The position numbers and the translations under genes were made by a program. 64,000 nt of DNA from Isoetes taiwanensis (taxonomy: Eukaryota; Streptophyta; Lycopodiopsida; Isoetales; Isoetaceae), in assembly GCA_021234155.1 (NCBI GenBank), contig JAJEKV010000027.1, positions 14,272,993 through 14,336,992 of the forward strand, given 5' to 3'. The notes beneath the pieces are model-generated. The model was not told where the DNA came from. It did no database searches and saw only the letters and a list, made by a program, of their open reading frames with translations. Within the stretch, counting starts at the first letter, position 1; each line of letters starts with the position of its first letter. Of this stretch, positions 23,253 through 35,361 are shown piece after piece.

Positions 23253-23345
23253 AGTAGTATATATATTCCTTTACATCAACATTTACACCAAAACTTATCC
23301 ATATTAGCATCAACATTTACACCAAAACTTGTCCATATTAGCCGA
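23253..23345. repeat. Short tandem duplication (ATCAACATTTACACCAAAAC)
   Basis: A unit of about 32 bp with this core followed by TTRTCCATATTAGC occurs twice in a row. It lies in the non-coding middle of transposon 2. Confidence 0.7.
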
Positions 23346-26320
23346 GAAAATAAGAAGATTTCACATATTGGCCGAGATCCTATGAAGCCACATGTCCTAA
23401 TTATGAAGTGCATCTTCAACGCAACATAAAGGTCATTGCCCCGCCTACTACAATCATCTCCGTATATGCCAGTTGCATGCACACCGCCTCCATCCCATCA
23501 CTGGACCTTAGATGAGACTACAGCTCCTTTTCTCTCAGAACTTATTCACCTCCACACAAGAGAATTTCGCCACAATCTTCGGGCCAGGTTCTACTGGCGG
23601 AAGCGGTTGATTCCTCCATGGGGACTTAGGCGTTGAGTTTGAACCCCGCCATGAACCTCAAGAAGAGTGATCGAAGAAGGAACTTCGTGAATCTTCTCAC
23701 TCATCAAACCGCCGCATGCATAATTAAATACAGGCTCGAAAGTCGAGCCCAATAATAAGAAATCCTTTTTTTAATTGAAAACTAAGGCAAAAATCAATAG
23801 AACTAACTAGATAGATGAAATAGTCACTAGTTATAATAGGTATCAAATGTTCTATATGGGGTATCAATATGGGGTACCAACCAATAAAAAAAATCAATAG
23901 GTAGATAACAACTTAGTATGCTAAGATCGAAAGCAATCAGAAATATCGGACCGTGAAATATCGGACCGTAAATATCGGACGCCGCCATGTTATAGCCACG
24001 GTATATCCGCGGGATATCTGGTCTTTGATGTTATAGCCACATCTTGAGCCACATCACAAGAAAAATACACGGCGCTTTTGTGGACTTAGCGGATTTTTTT
24101 TGAGATTTAGCATCGGCTATAACATGACGACGTCCGACATTTGCTGTGGTTGGTGCTAAGATCTTAGACTTCACAAAATGCATAGGCTATATAATTCATT
24201 AAATACTAATGTGGAGATACAAATGTTCATTAAACCCTATGCATGTTCTTAAACATGTTCATTAAACCATATGCATGTTCTTAATCATGTTCTTCAACAT
24301 GTTCATTAAAACCTATGGGATAAATTAAAGATTTTACAAAAAGGAATGGGATTAATTAAAAATTTTACAAAAGGAATGGGATAAACCCTATGCATGTTCT
24401 TAAACATGTTCATTAAAACCCTATGCATGTTCTTAAACATGTTCATTAAACCATATGCATGTTCTTAATCATGTTCTTCAACATGTTCATTAAACCTATG
24501 GGATAAATTAAAGATTTTACAAAAGGAATGGGATTAATTAAAATTTTTACAAAAGGAATGGGATTAATTAAAATTTTACAAAAGGAATGGATCTTCATGG
24601 AGAGTGGAGTCTTTTCAGATCTCTCCATGAACATCCAATCCCAACCTAGATTTTGCATAGATTTCCCAAACAACCCCACCCTTTAATTACCAAGAAGCAT
24701 GAAGAAGGCATCGCATGCCCCCCACACCCAATATTAATAAACTCAAAAGCAATAGTGCTTATATAACTATGTTTTTTTTCGACCATGCTTGTGGGATATA
24801 TGAACCCACTAAAAATTTTGTTTGTTTTAGGGTTCAAATGGATCTTCTTCTCGCGATCAATGGCCGATCCCACAAAAGCAACTGCCCTCTTGCCACCGCT
24901 CAGTAGGGTAGCCTCCCCCGGTAGTAAAGACCAACTGGTTTTGAGTTAAGGACCTCAAAATTCCTTTTGAGGTCCTTATCAGAATCGCTTTAATCGCGAC
25001 TTTGCTTATTCAAGCAAACCTGCTCGCTTAAAACATTTGTCACATAAGCTTGCATACACAATTCGCTTTGCAATTCTTCGAACACATTTGCCAACAAATG
25101 CTTGCACAAAATTCTCGCCATCGAATCACCGCTATGAACGTAACAAAGATATTGAGCTAATCAAAATGGAATCAGAGAATTATTCAAAGGATATTTTTGA
25201 TCCGCTTGTGAACTTTCATACCAATTTAGGCGCACAGAATAAATGTTATTATGCTACGTAATTATTGTTATTATGATCGTAATAAAATAACATCGTAATG
25301 GTTCATACAAATAGATCAAAATAATGTTGATCATAATGGTTTATAAAGATACATCGAATAATATTGATCACAGTTTCATGCTACATTTACTCGGCTCCTT
25401 CAAAATCTTGGAAAATAATCGCTATATCATCATATTGGTTCCTAATCACATGTCCATGCATCTTCCAACATAAGCTAAAGCATTCACTTGGGAACCATAC
25501 CCCGCAACCAAGGTTGCAAGGTCTTCAATAAATAATCCCCATCATTTACATCCGATAAATGACCTTGGTGTGATGCATGAATCACTCTTGTTGAGGAAGT
25601 TAGTGAACCGTGAATGGATCGATCAATAGCGTGGTCCTTAGACTAAACTCTCAGATATTTCTTCCAAACTTTTGACAAATCCTTTAAAAACACCGACTCA
25701 CCCGAGGACTTCGAGTAATTTTTCTTTGCCTCTAAGGTCGCCAATTACATGAATAGAAACTTTTCATGCATGCTTGATGGCATGAAGGAACCGAGGTACA
25801 CGCTTTGGGTTTCAAATGTGGACCAGATTGCCACTTCAAAATGTTTGAGGCGAGAAATTCAAAATGTAATCGCTTCCAGCCGCACAAAGAACCAACTCCT
25901 TTTCAAAGTAACAATTTCAACACCCAATTTCATTTCCTAGATCGGGCGTGATCCTTATTGAAAACCTTCACGAAAGGTGTCATTGATTTCTAAAATCGTA
26001 AGTTTCTTCCCAACACCGCACATATAACAATTTAAGAACTTAGCATACATGGAAATAAACATATTAACACTCACAAGTACTTAACCTATTGCACTTTAAA
26101 TTTCCAATGAATCTTTTGTTACCCTGAATTTTTTTTTATTACTAATAAACCGCTTCCTCAGAGATTCGGATTAACACCGACAAGCTTTGCTCACATTCTC
26201 AAACTTCCGGCTTCCTTCTTATCTACACTACGTGAAGGTGATTTGTCCTTTTGTAAAAGTGTTCTCCTTTTGCAAAGAAGTTCCTAAAATCATCAAGTCA
26301 TTTGGTTTCAAAAAAAAGTA
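23346..26320. other. Non-coding middle of DNA transposon 2
   Basis: No protein-like frame was recognised here. The tandem duplication at 24232-24590 is listed separately. At about 23940-24150 there are repeated short blocks (AATATCGGAC, GTTATAGCCAC) with partial inverted symmetry. The stretch may contain decayed exons of the accessory gene or unrecognised insertions. Confidence 0.3.
24232..24590. repeat. Large tandem duplication in transposon 2
   Basis: A block containing CCTATGCATGTTCTTAAACA, a second CATATGCATGTTCTTAATC segment, and GGGATAAATTAAAGATTTTA with ACAAAAGGAATGGG units is present twice (about 24232-24378 and 24382-24590). The ACAAAAGGAATGGG unit is itself repeated in tandem with an AT-rich spacer. 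Confidence 0.8.
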
Positions 26321-26329
26321 CATGGTATA

Positions 26330-27850
26330 TTAAAGCAATGTTTGGACTTGATTTACTTTTACCTCTTGCCGTTCATCCTCTTTGTTGCTAATCGATTTTC
26401 CTTCATGTGTTGCATCGATATTGCTACAAAGAAGTTTATCTAACATCAAATCAATACTCTTGGACCCTTTTATTGGTGTGGAAGGCATATCACGCTCAAG
26501 CTCCATCATCTCTTCACCGCAATTGGAATAGACATCCAAGTGTTAAAACTTTACCGCAGCAGCTACTACTCCCTCTTTACATTAACATGTGTTGAGCATT
26601 GAGCAAGCACCTAAACTAGCAACAATCTCAATTCACACATGAAACATGAAATTGACAAGATGTCTACCCGCAGGGAAGTTCTTGCCGGTTATTGATCGAT
26701 TTATCTTCATCTTTACTTTCATCAGTATAATAATGTCTTTGTGTCCTTCAACCAATGTGATTGAAGCATTATGGTCAAATCCATCCGTACCCATCTTGGA
26801 CAATTGAAATTTCCCCACTCGCAGACTTTTGAGACATTGCTTTATATGAGAAGTTTTTGCCCTCCGTGCTTGCACTTAGATCCACAAACCGTAGCATGAT
26901 AATCAGCCACAACAACTTTTACAATCCATTAGAACGAACATAATGAAATAATAGCTATTACTCACCGCGGTGATTCGCAATTCATTTGTTTGGACATCCA
27001 TGAGATAGTTCAGCTGCAGAAAAAGTTAGTGTTGGGTTTCTTATGCCAAGAGACTTCAGCCATGTATTGGGTATGTCCGTAAGGCATTACGGACACTTTA
27101 AATCTTTCGCGAAACAAATATAAGCGCATAAAGGATGGAAAGCATGCAAGCAATGTGAAATAACAGCACACACGCTACTTGGATCAAAACCAAATGTGCA
27201 ATAAGAGCATGTCTTTAATTCCACAAAAGCATCTAATGCGGATGACGGGTTGCTCAACGTATGGAAAACCAACTTGTAGGTTAGATAGTCTCTTCAATGA
27301 GGCAGAAATCGAATGCAATTTCTCCACTTTTTGATGTAAGTATTTCTTGGTCTCCTCTTCCTGAAAAACAGAAAATGAGTCATCCAAAATATACCATGAA
27401 AAAAGACTAACCATATGCTTACCTTTACGTGCATGTTGTTCAAGCTTTTATAGGCCGTTGGCCTTTAAAAGCTCATCTTCTTTAAATTTTATGTTGCTTG
27501 ATAGAAAAGACATAGCATTTTCCATAGATCTCTTATCTATAGCCGATGATGCTTTCTCCATTCTATCTTTGGCATCTTGCATTTGCCCTTCTGCATAAGC
27601 CATCTCATGAGAACACTTCTTCCAATATTTTTTGCTTTCCTTGCACTTTGTCAGAAGGCTTATGCGATCTCTCAACAACTATACTCTAATTGCATGCGCA
27701 AATGAGATATCACTTGACAAAGTGCCTTTCACTCAAATCATATTCTGCTTTATCTAGAGCACCAATAGTAGATGATTGAACATCTGCCTTTTTCTTTTGG
27801 TTTCTCCCTCTTTTTCGTTCTTTTTACAACAAATGATTTCCAATTGATTT
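26330..27850 (-). pseudogene. Coiled-coil/RING-finger accessory gene of DNA transposon 2
   Basis: Minus-strand exons: a coiled-coil block with KESKKYWKKCSHEMAYAEGQ (27678-27448); a block EEETKKYLHQKVEKLHSISA (about 27360-27270) after a good acceptor site; then, after a frame change, NPSSALDAFVELKTCSYCTF followed by a RING-like CSYC...HCLHAFHPLCAYIC...KCP (about 27210-27087). Spacing and the NPSS/RPSS lead-in match the RING of transposon 1, although the residue before the expected last CxxC is a stop. Further minus-strand frames (26875-26633 and 26539-26330) may be its C-terminal part. Same relative position and orientation as in transposon 1. Confidence 0.55.
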
Positions 27851-29816
27851 GGCTGCCACTTATTTGCAATGCAAATGCCTTGGCATAAAACTTACCTATC
27901 TCCCAATACACACATCAAACCTTTGGTAGCATCGCGATATACATCTAAAAACCGATCCCATATTCTCAGATTCATCCTTGAGAATTTATATATTTGCTTC
28001 TTACCATCACATTTTGGCTCCCCCAAAGATTTTGGCAGATCTCTTCGTCATCTATTTCTGCTTTTTTCTTACGCCTGCTTTAGCGTCGGTGCCTTCGCAT
28101 GATAATTTAGAAGTGTCTATAATCATTTCTCGCTCTCCAATGGTGAGAAGTGTTCCTCTTCTTTCTTCACCTTACACAAGCTCTTTTCAGAGGGACATGT
28201 TGTAACATAAACATAGCGTAATTTATGGTATTAGTGCTACATATAAACATATAGTAAAAATATGGTATTAGTGCTACATATAAAATTAGTGACAAAGATG
28301 CAAGTTTAGGACTTCGCAACTAATTAGTAACCTAATACTAAATAGTACAAATTTAGTAAATAAAATCAAATGCAATGCTAACTCAGCAATTAAATTTGTG
28401 ATTAGTACACAACTGACAAAACATTAGTACAAGCCAACCTAATTAAGTGCTATTTAGTTTAGCGGTACTAATATATAACATACATTTTACTATTTAGTGC
28501 CTTGACGCCAATAGTTATTATTAGCAATATCTAATGCTAATTTGCAGATTGTGCACCACTAAGAAATATACCTTGATTGATTAGCGTTTACTTAATCCCA
28601 AATATGGCCTCCATTTTATCATGGCGCATCCTTTTTTCTCTAGTCAAATGCGATCAAAATTTAAATGTTGGAAGCATATTTAGGTGCATAATAAAGACAC
28701 ACATGCTATCCGACGCCATCAAGACATTTAGGTAATGCATAGTTAGAACTCCAACTATGGACCGCCATCATTTTCTACAGATCTACATAATGTATAATGC
28801 TAACCAACAAAACCAATTGCTAACCAGGGATCATGTGGCAAGAATTTCCTTTTAATGTATATAAACGGAAAAAAATTTACTTAACTACAAACCTAGCCCC
28901 GTGATTGGTTCTATTAAGAACCAATGAAATTTATCAAACAGCCATTATTAATGAGAATGGAAGCAAATATGTGGAGTACCTCACCGCCCTAGAAAACTCG
29001 GATGTGGCATGTAAATGCGAAATATTGGACCTACTACTTTTCGATATAAAACATATGACGTGAGCAAAAAAGATTAGGTCGAGTTGCAATTGAACATTTC
29101 AAAGAACAAGTGATATTTCTTTTTCTCAGATACCTTTTGCTAGGAAAAACAAGAAGAACCATGAGCATGAGAGGAAAAAATTCAGAGCACAAGCTAGCTA
29201 TTTGTGCATTCTTACTTATGTTCATAACTTATAACGTTAATTAAAATGAGTCATTTCAATTTTATGTGGATGCATTTTATTGTGTCTGTTTCTATGACCG
29301 CCTCATTTCCAAATTAACATTGAACAGAGACCACCTAATTTCCAAATTAACATTTGGCGCACTCATTTCAAAACTGAAATGCATAAGCATGAAAATAATA
29401 CCTTCTTTTCATCATATAACTCTTCAATGCATTAAATCTCTACGTAAGAACGAAATTTCAACCTTGTTTTGGTTTACTCCGTGACCGCCGAATCCGATCC
29501 GCTTTGCAATTCGAAATGCCACCACCCCCTTGAATGAAATGATTTAAATTCATGCCATATGCTCGCATAAATTTCAAGCAAATGGCGTCCTTTATCTCGG
29601 CTAGATTGCAAGCATCTGGCTCGATAGCAACAGCAAGAAAGCTCTCCATAGTCATCGAAAATGTGGGAAAAACTTTCCCCGAAAATGTTGGGAGGGAATC
29701 AGGTGAATAATTAGTGCTAACGTAATTCAAAATTATTCGAGAATTAAGGAAACGGTTAGGGCTATTTTTTAGTCCTAATTTGTTTTTATTTGAGCCACCC
29801 TAATGTGCTTGGACCC
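27851..29816. other. Right end of DNA transposon 2, no gene seen
   Basis: AT-rich sequence between the accessory gene and the right terminal repeat. No protein similarity was recognised. It may contain the promoter of the minus-strand accessory gene. The block CATTTCCAAATTAACATT is repeated twice near 29304-29352. Confidence 0.35.
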
Positions 29817-29820
29817 AGTG

Positions 29821-30569
29821 GTCTATTGTTTTGAAGGAAGAACGTGATGCAGGATATCCTGTTGTTACTTGGGCACGTATGCAGAAATTGCTCAAGCGGG
29901 AATTTCTTCCCAATGATTTTGAGGATGATCTTAAACATCAGTGGCAAACTTTGCGTCAGAGGGGATGACACAGTGAAAGATTTTACGAGTCGATTTAACT
30001 CCTTGCTCAGTCTTCTTCCGGGGATTTCTTCTCATGATCGGCGGGTACGGTTCCTTATGGCCTTGCGAAGGAAGTTTTCTTTTATTAAGTTGTTGCGGCC
30101 CAAAACTCTACAACAAGCTCGTACAATGGCTTTAGCTCATGAGGCCGACAATAAGTACAAAAAGTCTGACAATACTCGAGCTCACTCTGAGTTTCGAAAG
30201 AGGTGGCAAAGGTCACGATATAGGTCTCAGTCTCAGATGACCGCTTCAAAAGAAGAGCTTACAAAGGATTCCAAACAACAAAATTCAGTTTTCAATCATT
30301 TGGGAAAACGGGAATCCCGATCTTTTGATTGCTATAACTGTGATAAGCTGGGGCATTTTGCTCGAGATTGCACTCATGGTGCTAAGAAACCATGCTCTGA
30401 TAAGGACAATCGTTCACGCGTGAGTTTCAAGGAGGATAATAAGAGAGATAAGGAACCTGTTAAATCTTCAGCCATGGAGATGTCTGGTTCTGATGCTAGT
30501 AGTACTGAGGTTCCTGATTTATTGTTATTCGATGGGGCCATTGGCAATCACTCTCTTATTCATATCTGA
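29821..30569 (+). pseudogene. gag: gag, 3' part, with CCHC zinc knuckle
   Basis: The reading starts at the right border of transposon 2 with WSIVLKEERDAGYPVVTWARM and runs through LLKREFLPNDF, the usual tW...l...F.P region of Ty3/Gypsy Gag. It continues to a zinc knuckle, CYNCDKLGHFARDC, which has exact CX2CX4HX4C spacing (about 30330-30372). After a Lys/Ser-rich linker comes LLLFDGAIGNHSLI, an eroded form of the aspartic-protease LDSGATH motif. The frame then stops at 30567. Gag packages RNA and forms the particle; this copy lacks its N-terminal half because of the two insertions. Confidence 0.85.
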
Positions 30570-33500
30570 GGCCTTAGTCACAAAACTCAAGTTACCTACA
30601 GTTCGTTTCCGCACTCGGGCAGTTGCAGGTATTTGCAGAAACATGTTTGGGGCTTGTTCAGCAAAGGTTCAGCATCAGTCTTTCTCTATTGGTGCTTATG
30701 CTACCATCAGAACATTTCAAGTTGTACCCATTTTATGAAATGTGGACCTTGTCTTGGGTATGCCTTAATGGCGTGGTGTGGATCCATTGGCTCCATCAAG
30801 TTAGCAGGAATCCGGTCTCCCAAACCCTATACTTCAAGTAAGGCATGTTGCTATCAAACATTGTCTTCGCAAGAATCCCTTGCATGCACACTTTGTTTAT
30901 GTCTTTCCAAAGCAACAACATGAGATACAATATTCCATTCTTGAGCATCATAGATTGGGTCTTTTGAATTCTTTTCACGACCTTTTTCAGGATGATGTGG
31001 TGGAGATGCCATCTGAGCGCCCTAAAGATCATCAAATTGATCTTGAGCCAGGTACTGCTCCAATTGCACAGGTGCCTTACAGACTTTCCCCTGCAGGTCA
31101 GAAAGAGGTGGAATCTCAAATCCAAGAACTTCTTGAACGTGGGTTGATTCGCGAAAGCAGTTCTCCATATAGTGCTCCAGTCATATTAGTCACTAAGAAG
31201 AATGGTAGTTTTCGAATGTGTATTGACTACAGAGCACTCAATAAAGCGACTATCAAAAACAAATATCCAGTACCACGTGTTGATGATCTCTTGGATAAGT
31301 TAAAAGAGGCTATCATTTTCAGTAAAATTGATCTTAAGTCCGGTTACCATCAAGTCCGAGTTGCTGAAACAGATATTCCTAAGACAGCTTTCCGCACTAC
31401 CTTTGGTCATTTTGAGTTCCTTGTTATGCCTTTTGGTCTCACTAATGCACCCGCTACTTTTTGTCGTATGATGAGCCGCATTTTAAGACATTTTCTTGGC
31501 AAGTTTGTGGTAGTGTTTCTCGATGATATTCTCATCTTTAGTAAAAATGAAGCAAAGCATATGACGCACCTGCGTCAGGTTCTTGAAACTCTTCGAATCA
31601 ACAGGTTGTTTAATTGGAAGAAGAGCACTTTCTTTGAGGCCAAAGTTGAATATCTTGGACATGTTGTCTCTGCTGCGGGTATTCATGTTGATCCTGCTAA
31701 GGTTCGTGTTCCAGTTCCACAAAATGTGTCAGAAGTGCGTTCTTTCTTAGGTTTATGCAGTTACTATCGCCGTTTTGTTCGCAATTTTGCTCAACTTGCT
31801 TTGCCTCTCACTCATCTTTTAAAGAAAGAAACGATTTTCTATTGGGACCGGTCTCAGCAAGATGCTTTCCAAACTTTGAAGGGTCGCTTAACTTCTGCTC
31901 CTATGTTACAATTACCAGATTTTGATGCTCAATTATTTGTGTATTATACGGATGCCAGCGGATCTTCTATTGGGGCCGTGTTAGAACAAAATGAGCATCC
32001 CATAGCCTTTGAGAGCCGCAAGTTGAATGCTGCAGAGCTGAATACACGGTTTATGAGAAAGAGTTATTGGCCATTGTTTATGCCCTTAAAATCTGGAAGC
32101 ATTATCTTATGGGTTCTCAGTTTGAAATTAAAACTGATCAGCAAAGCATTCAATATCTTTTGACACAAGCTGCTGCTACCCCACGCCAAATCAAGTGGGC
32201 AGAATATCTTCAAAGGTTTGGTGTTGACACAATCAAGTATCTTCCAGGTAGCACCAATAAAGTTGCCGATGCTTTAAGCCCGATGCCAGATCAACAATCT
32301 CAGTCCATTATTCAGGTGAATAATTTTTCTTCATGGGAGGAACATACGCTTGTGGACATGAAAAGTGCATACGAGCATGATGCGGAGTTTAGGGAAGTTT
32401 GGGCGTTGTTAAAGGATAGCCAAACACGAGTGGTGGACAGTTATTACATCCGACGGGAGTACTTGTTCCACAAAGATTGTTTATGTGTGACAAAAGATTT
32501 TCGTGATCTTGTGTTGAAAGAATGTCACGAGGTACCTATTGCAGGTCATAGGGGAATATTCAACACCCTAGACTTGGTGTCAAGGTATTTTTATTGGGGA
32601 ACTCTTAGAAGTGATGTAGTCACTTTTGTGGAAAATTGTTTGTCATGTCAAAAGACAAAGGATTCGTATGCAAAGACTCCAGGGTTACTCATGGCATTGT
32701 GTATACCAGAAAGGCCTTTTCAACACTTGACAATGGACTTTATTTCTGTACCTCACAGTGTGCAAGGTAATGATCAGGTGTGGACCATTGTGGATAGATT
32801 AAGCAAGTATGCAATTTTTATACCTTGCAAGAAATCACTGAAGACCACAGCAGCTGTTCAACTTTTCTTGAGAGAGGTGTTCAAAAATCATGGACTTCCA
32901 GAAGTAATCATATCGGATCGTGATTCCAAATTTTGTAGTAAATTTTGGCGTGCTCTATTCACTAGTCTGGGAACTAAGTTGAAATTTTCTACAGCATTTC
33001 ATCCGCAAACGGATGGTCAGTCGTAAGTGACTCATAGAACTTTGTTGTCTATGCTCCGAAGTTATGTGCATGAGCACGTAGGGGAATGGGAGAATTATTT
33101 GCCTATAGTACAGTTTGCCTATAACATGGCAACACATTCTGCCACAAATTTAGCACCTTTTCAAGTCATCCAGGGGAGATTACCCCCAACTCCTATGATT
33201 AAGGTGGCAGAAGGAGTGATGGAGGTTGACAAGGTGGCACATAATATGGACGAGGTTTTAAAGGCGGCCCAAAGTTCAATTGAAGTTACTCAAGCAAAGT
33301 ATGTTAGACAAGCAAATCGGAGAAGACGTGATGTGCAATTTGAAGTTGATGATTGGGTTTTTATACGAGTCATCAAAGAACGACGAGCTCACCCTGAACA
33401 AAAGAAACATAAGTTGTTGACACGCAACTATGGGTCGTTCAAGATCATCGAGAAAATAAATGACAATGCTTATAGACTTGAACTACCTTCAGAGTGGCAA

Positions 33501-34764
33501 ATGCATAATACATTTAACATTGAGTATTTGTGGCCATTCAAGGGTCTTAATGCTCAGTTACTGCCTATTGAGGCCGAGCCACAGTTGGAAGAAATGGACC
33601 CAATCTATGTTCCTGAGATGATTCTTCAACACAAGGGAAAGGGACAACGACGTCGATACTTGGTAAAGTATCAAAATAGAATATGGACTTTCGAGGGGAT
33701 GGTTCTTGGCGCCTGCGGCTAGGGCAGAGGTGGCAGGGAGAGGCCGCCCCTTTTCTTGCCTTTCCGGCACTGCTGCAAAATATTGTATTTGTTTAGGATC
33801 AAGTCAGCGGCTAGCAGGGATCACGGTAAATAGCTTTTCGGGTCTGGATCTTTCACCATAGGCTGACAAATTTGTGGCTTTGGAAGCATCTTCAGGGCAG
33901 TTTCTTGATCTCAGGTAAACCACTAACGTGGTATTTCGTTCTAATGCTCTTAGCATTATAATCTTTCCTGCAAAGATTATACTGAAACAGCGCTGATGCT
34001 TATAAGGTGGAATGGAATTTTATGAGTTCTTGAACAAAGGCGTTTCTTGGCCTGTAAAATTTAGCAGTCTGTGTTTTTATACAAAACTCGAAAAATTGTT
34101 GGCTACTTCCGTCATTTCCTCTTCCCATTCTTTCTTACTAGCAAGAAAGGTTTAGGATATTCAAGATATGATCAGAATCTGTCTTTTATCATGAAGTCTT
34201 TGTGGAATTTGATTTGAAGTGCAAGAAATGGGATCAATTTAGGGGCCGAGTTATGTGAGCAGGAAGAAGCTTATATATCATGAACCGGACTTTTGGGAGG
34301 AGTCTTGGCAGCTTAGGCTGACTGTTTTACATCCCAACAATGCAGCAACTAAGTTGGTCTCATATTATGGTACTTCCTTCTATGTTCAGTGTTTCTAGAT
34401 TATCCGCTTTGGTTCTTCAATATGTAAAAGAAAGCTTTGGGAGCTATTTTTTCCTAGTATCTTCTTGTCTATTCTGGTTACCATATGGGAGATTACCATG
34501 CGCTTCATGTATATTAGCTTAAAGAGCAGAGAATAAGTTTCTGCGCATAAAGGATGAAGATGTTGAGGCTTCTCCTGTAGTAATTCTTTATATGTCTGAA
34601 ACATTGTACTTATTATTCTGAAAAATATAAAAATCTTCGTTCCCTCAAAAAAAAAAAAAAATCAAAATATACCCCACACAGAAGCAGAATGGAAGAAAGA
34701 AGAATTCTTCCAAGACTATCTTCCTTTGTTGGAAGCTTATAGAGAAGTTTTTTCTGTCAGCTGA
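30570..34764 (+). pseudogene. pol: pol polyprotein: protease remnant, RT, RNase H, integrase, chromodomain
   Basis: A frameshifted protease remnant (ALVTKLKLPTVRF...VLGMP, to about 30780) is followed by reverse transcriptase (from about 31040; [14 protein letters not shown] at about 31507-31548 is the active site). RNase H starts at [16 protein letters not shown]. One base is missing near 32046, shifting the frame between two RNase H halves. Integrase has an HHCC finger (H-x-GHRG...CLSCQ), the two Asp motifs LTMDFI and SDRDSKF, and TDGQS followed by TAA (33024-33026) where the catalytic Glu is expected. The chromodomain begins near IYVPEMIL and is cut after KYQN by the retroposon at 33679; it resumes at 34670 with IPHTEAEWKKEEFF and ends at 34764. 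At least four lesions make it inactive. Confidence 0.9.
33679..34660 (+). mobile_element. Poly(A)-tailed retroposon inside the chromodomain
   Basis: About 980 bp ending in a run of 15 A is bounded by ATCAAAATA on both sides (33670-33678 and 34661-34669), as expected of target-primed retroposition. The chromodomain reading stops at its left border and resumes at its right. The body has no recognisable reverse transcriptase or gene. Its T-rich 3' half looks like an mRNA 3' UTR, so it may be a truncated processed transcript or an unknown LINE/SINE end. Confidence 0.85.
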
Positions 34765-34856
34765 AAGTGGGAGGCCTATCTTCTATGATTTTGGACCGTC
34801 AAGCGCCGCTAGAGGCTCGGCTAACCGAGGACGGGGTTGTCTTTTACCCTGGGTAC

Positions 34857-35341
34857 GTTATGATTCCGAAGTTAGAATCTGGTTAAAACGACCATCGAGA
34901 TCGTGTAGATAGATTAGAGCATGAAGCAAACTTTGGGAGGAGCTTTAACGCCCAAGAGGTATTTTTGTCGCTAATACTAAGTAGTGTACACCGCGTGCCT
35001 TGGATAGGCAGATCGTCCATAGGGACATGGCATCGAGGAGGGTCTCGATTGCCAAGCCGTATATATTGGGAGTCATGACCCCAAACATACCGGTCCTTAC
35101 AAGTTGCCTCCGGCCAAAAAGTGACCAATTAAGGCCGAGGAAAAAGGGGCTAAAGGGGGGAGTACATCATATAAATAGAGGAGGACGTTGAAGGAAAAAC
35201 GTGAGTTCCGCCATTGGCTTTTTGCCTCTCTCTCGCCGAGGGTGAATCCGAGATTCTATGGTTGGGGTGGAGAGTTCGCCTTTCCCCGGCCAGGTGTGTT
35301 CGGATAAGAACTTAGCTGATTTCTGAGTGGGATTTGTAACA
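34857..35341 (+). repeat. 3' LTR of the Gypsy element
   Basis: Colinear with 4917-5401 and ends in the same GGGATTTGTAACA, followed by the target copy TCGAG. Its first base is absent: the sequence reads GGGTAC-GTTATGATT where TGTTA is expected. Many differences from the 5' LTR have CTG or CAG in one copy and CG in the other. The 80 bp between the end of pol and this LTR show no clear polypurine tract; GAAAGTGGGAGG lies earlier, at 34763-34774. Confidence 0.85.
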
Positions 35342-35361
35342 TCGAGATGGTCTTGTATAAG

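Larger units (their letters stand above)
18685..29816 (+). mobile_element. DNA transposon 2, same family as transposon 1
   Basis: The left end starts GGGTCCAAGCACAATAGGG. The right end on the minus strand starts GGGTCCAAGCACATTAGGG. AGTG lies directly outside both ends (18681-18684 and 29817-29820). It has the same architecture as transposon 1: transposase on plus (about 19332-22467), RING-finger gene on minus (about 26330-27850). Length 11.1 kb, with several internal duplications that may account for the extra size. Both genes are decayed. Confidence 0.87.
4912..35346 (+). mobile_element. Composite Ty3/Gypsy chromodomain LTR retrotransposon with four nested insertions
   Basis: LTRs at 4917-5401 and 34857-35341 (both 485 bp) bound the element. 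TCGAG occurs directly outside each end (4912-4916 and 35342-35346), as expected of a 5-bp target duplication. The gag frame is cut by two DNA transposons (5655-18207 and 18685-29816) and the chromodomain by a poly(A) retroposon (33679-34660). The first DNA transposon is itself split by a Helitron (7898-13110). At each site the interrupted reading resumes on the far side. Taking out the insertions and their target copies leaves about 5.74 kb, a normal size for this class. Gag with a CCHC knuckle, reverse transcriptase, RNase H, integrase and a chromodomain lie in chromovirus order. Frameshifts and stops make it inactive. Confidence 0.9.

Noticed and set aside
31483-31722. Minus-strand frame across the reverse transcriptase
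   Set aside because: Shadow of the plus-strand pol gene, whose motifs are clear.
4917-35341. Two unrelated solo LTRs at 4917 and 34857
   Set aside because: Target copies match only if they are the two LTRs of one element, a primer site follows the first, pol lies between in the right orientation, and gag continuity across the inserts agrees.
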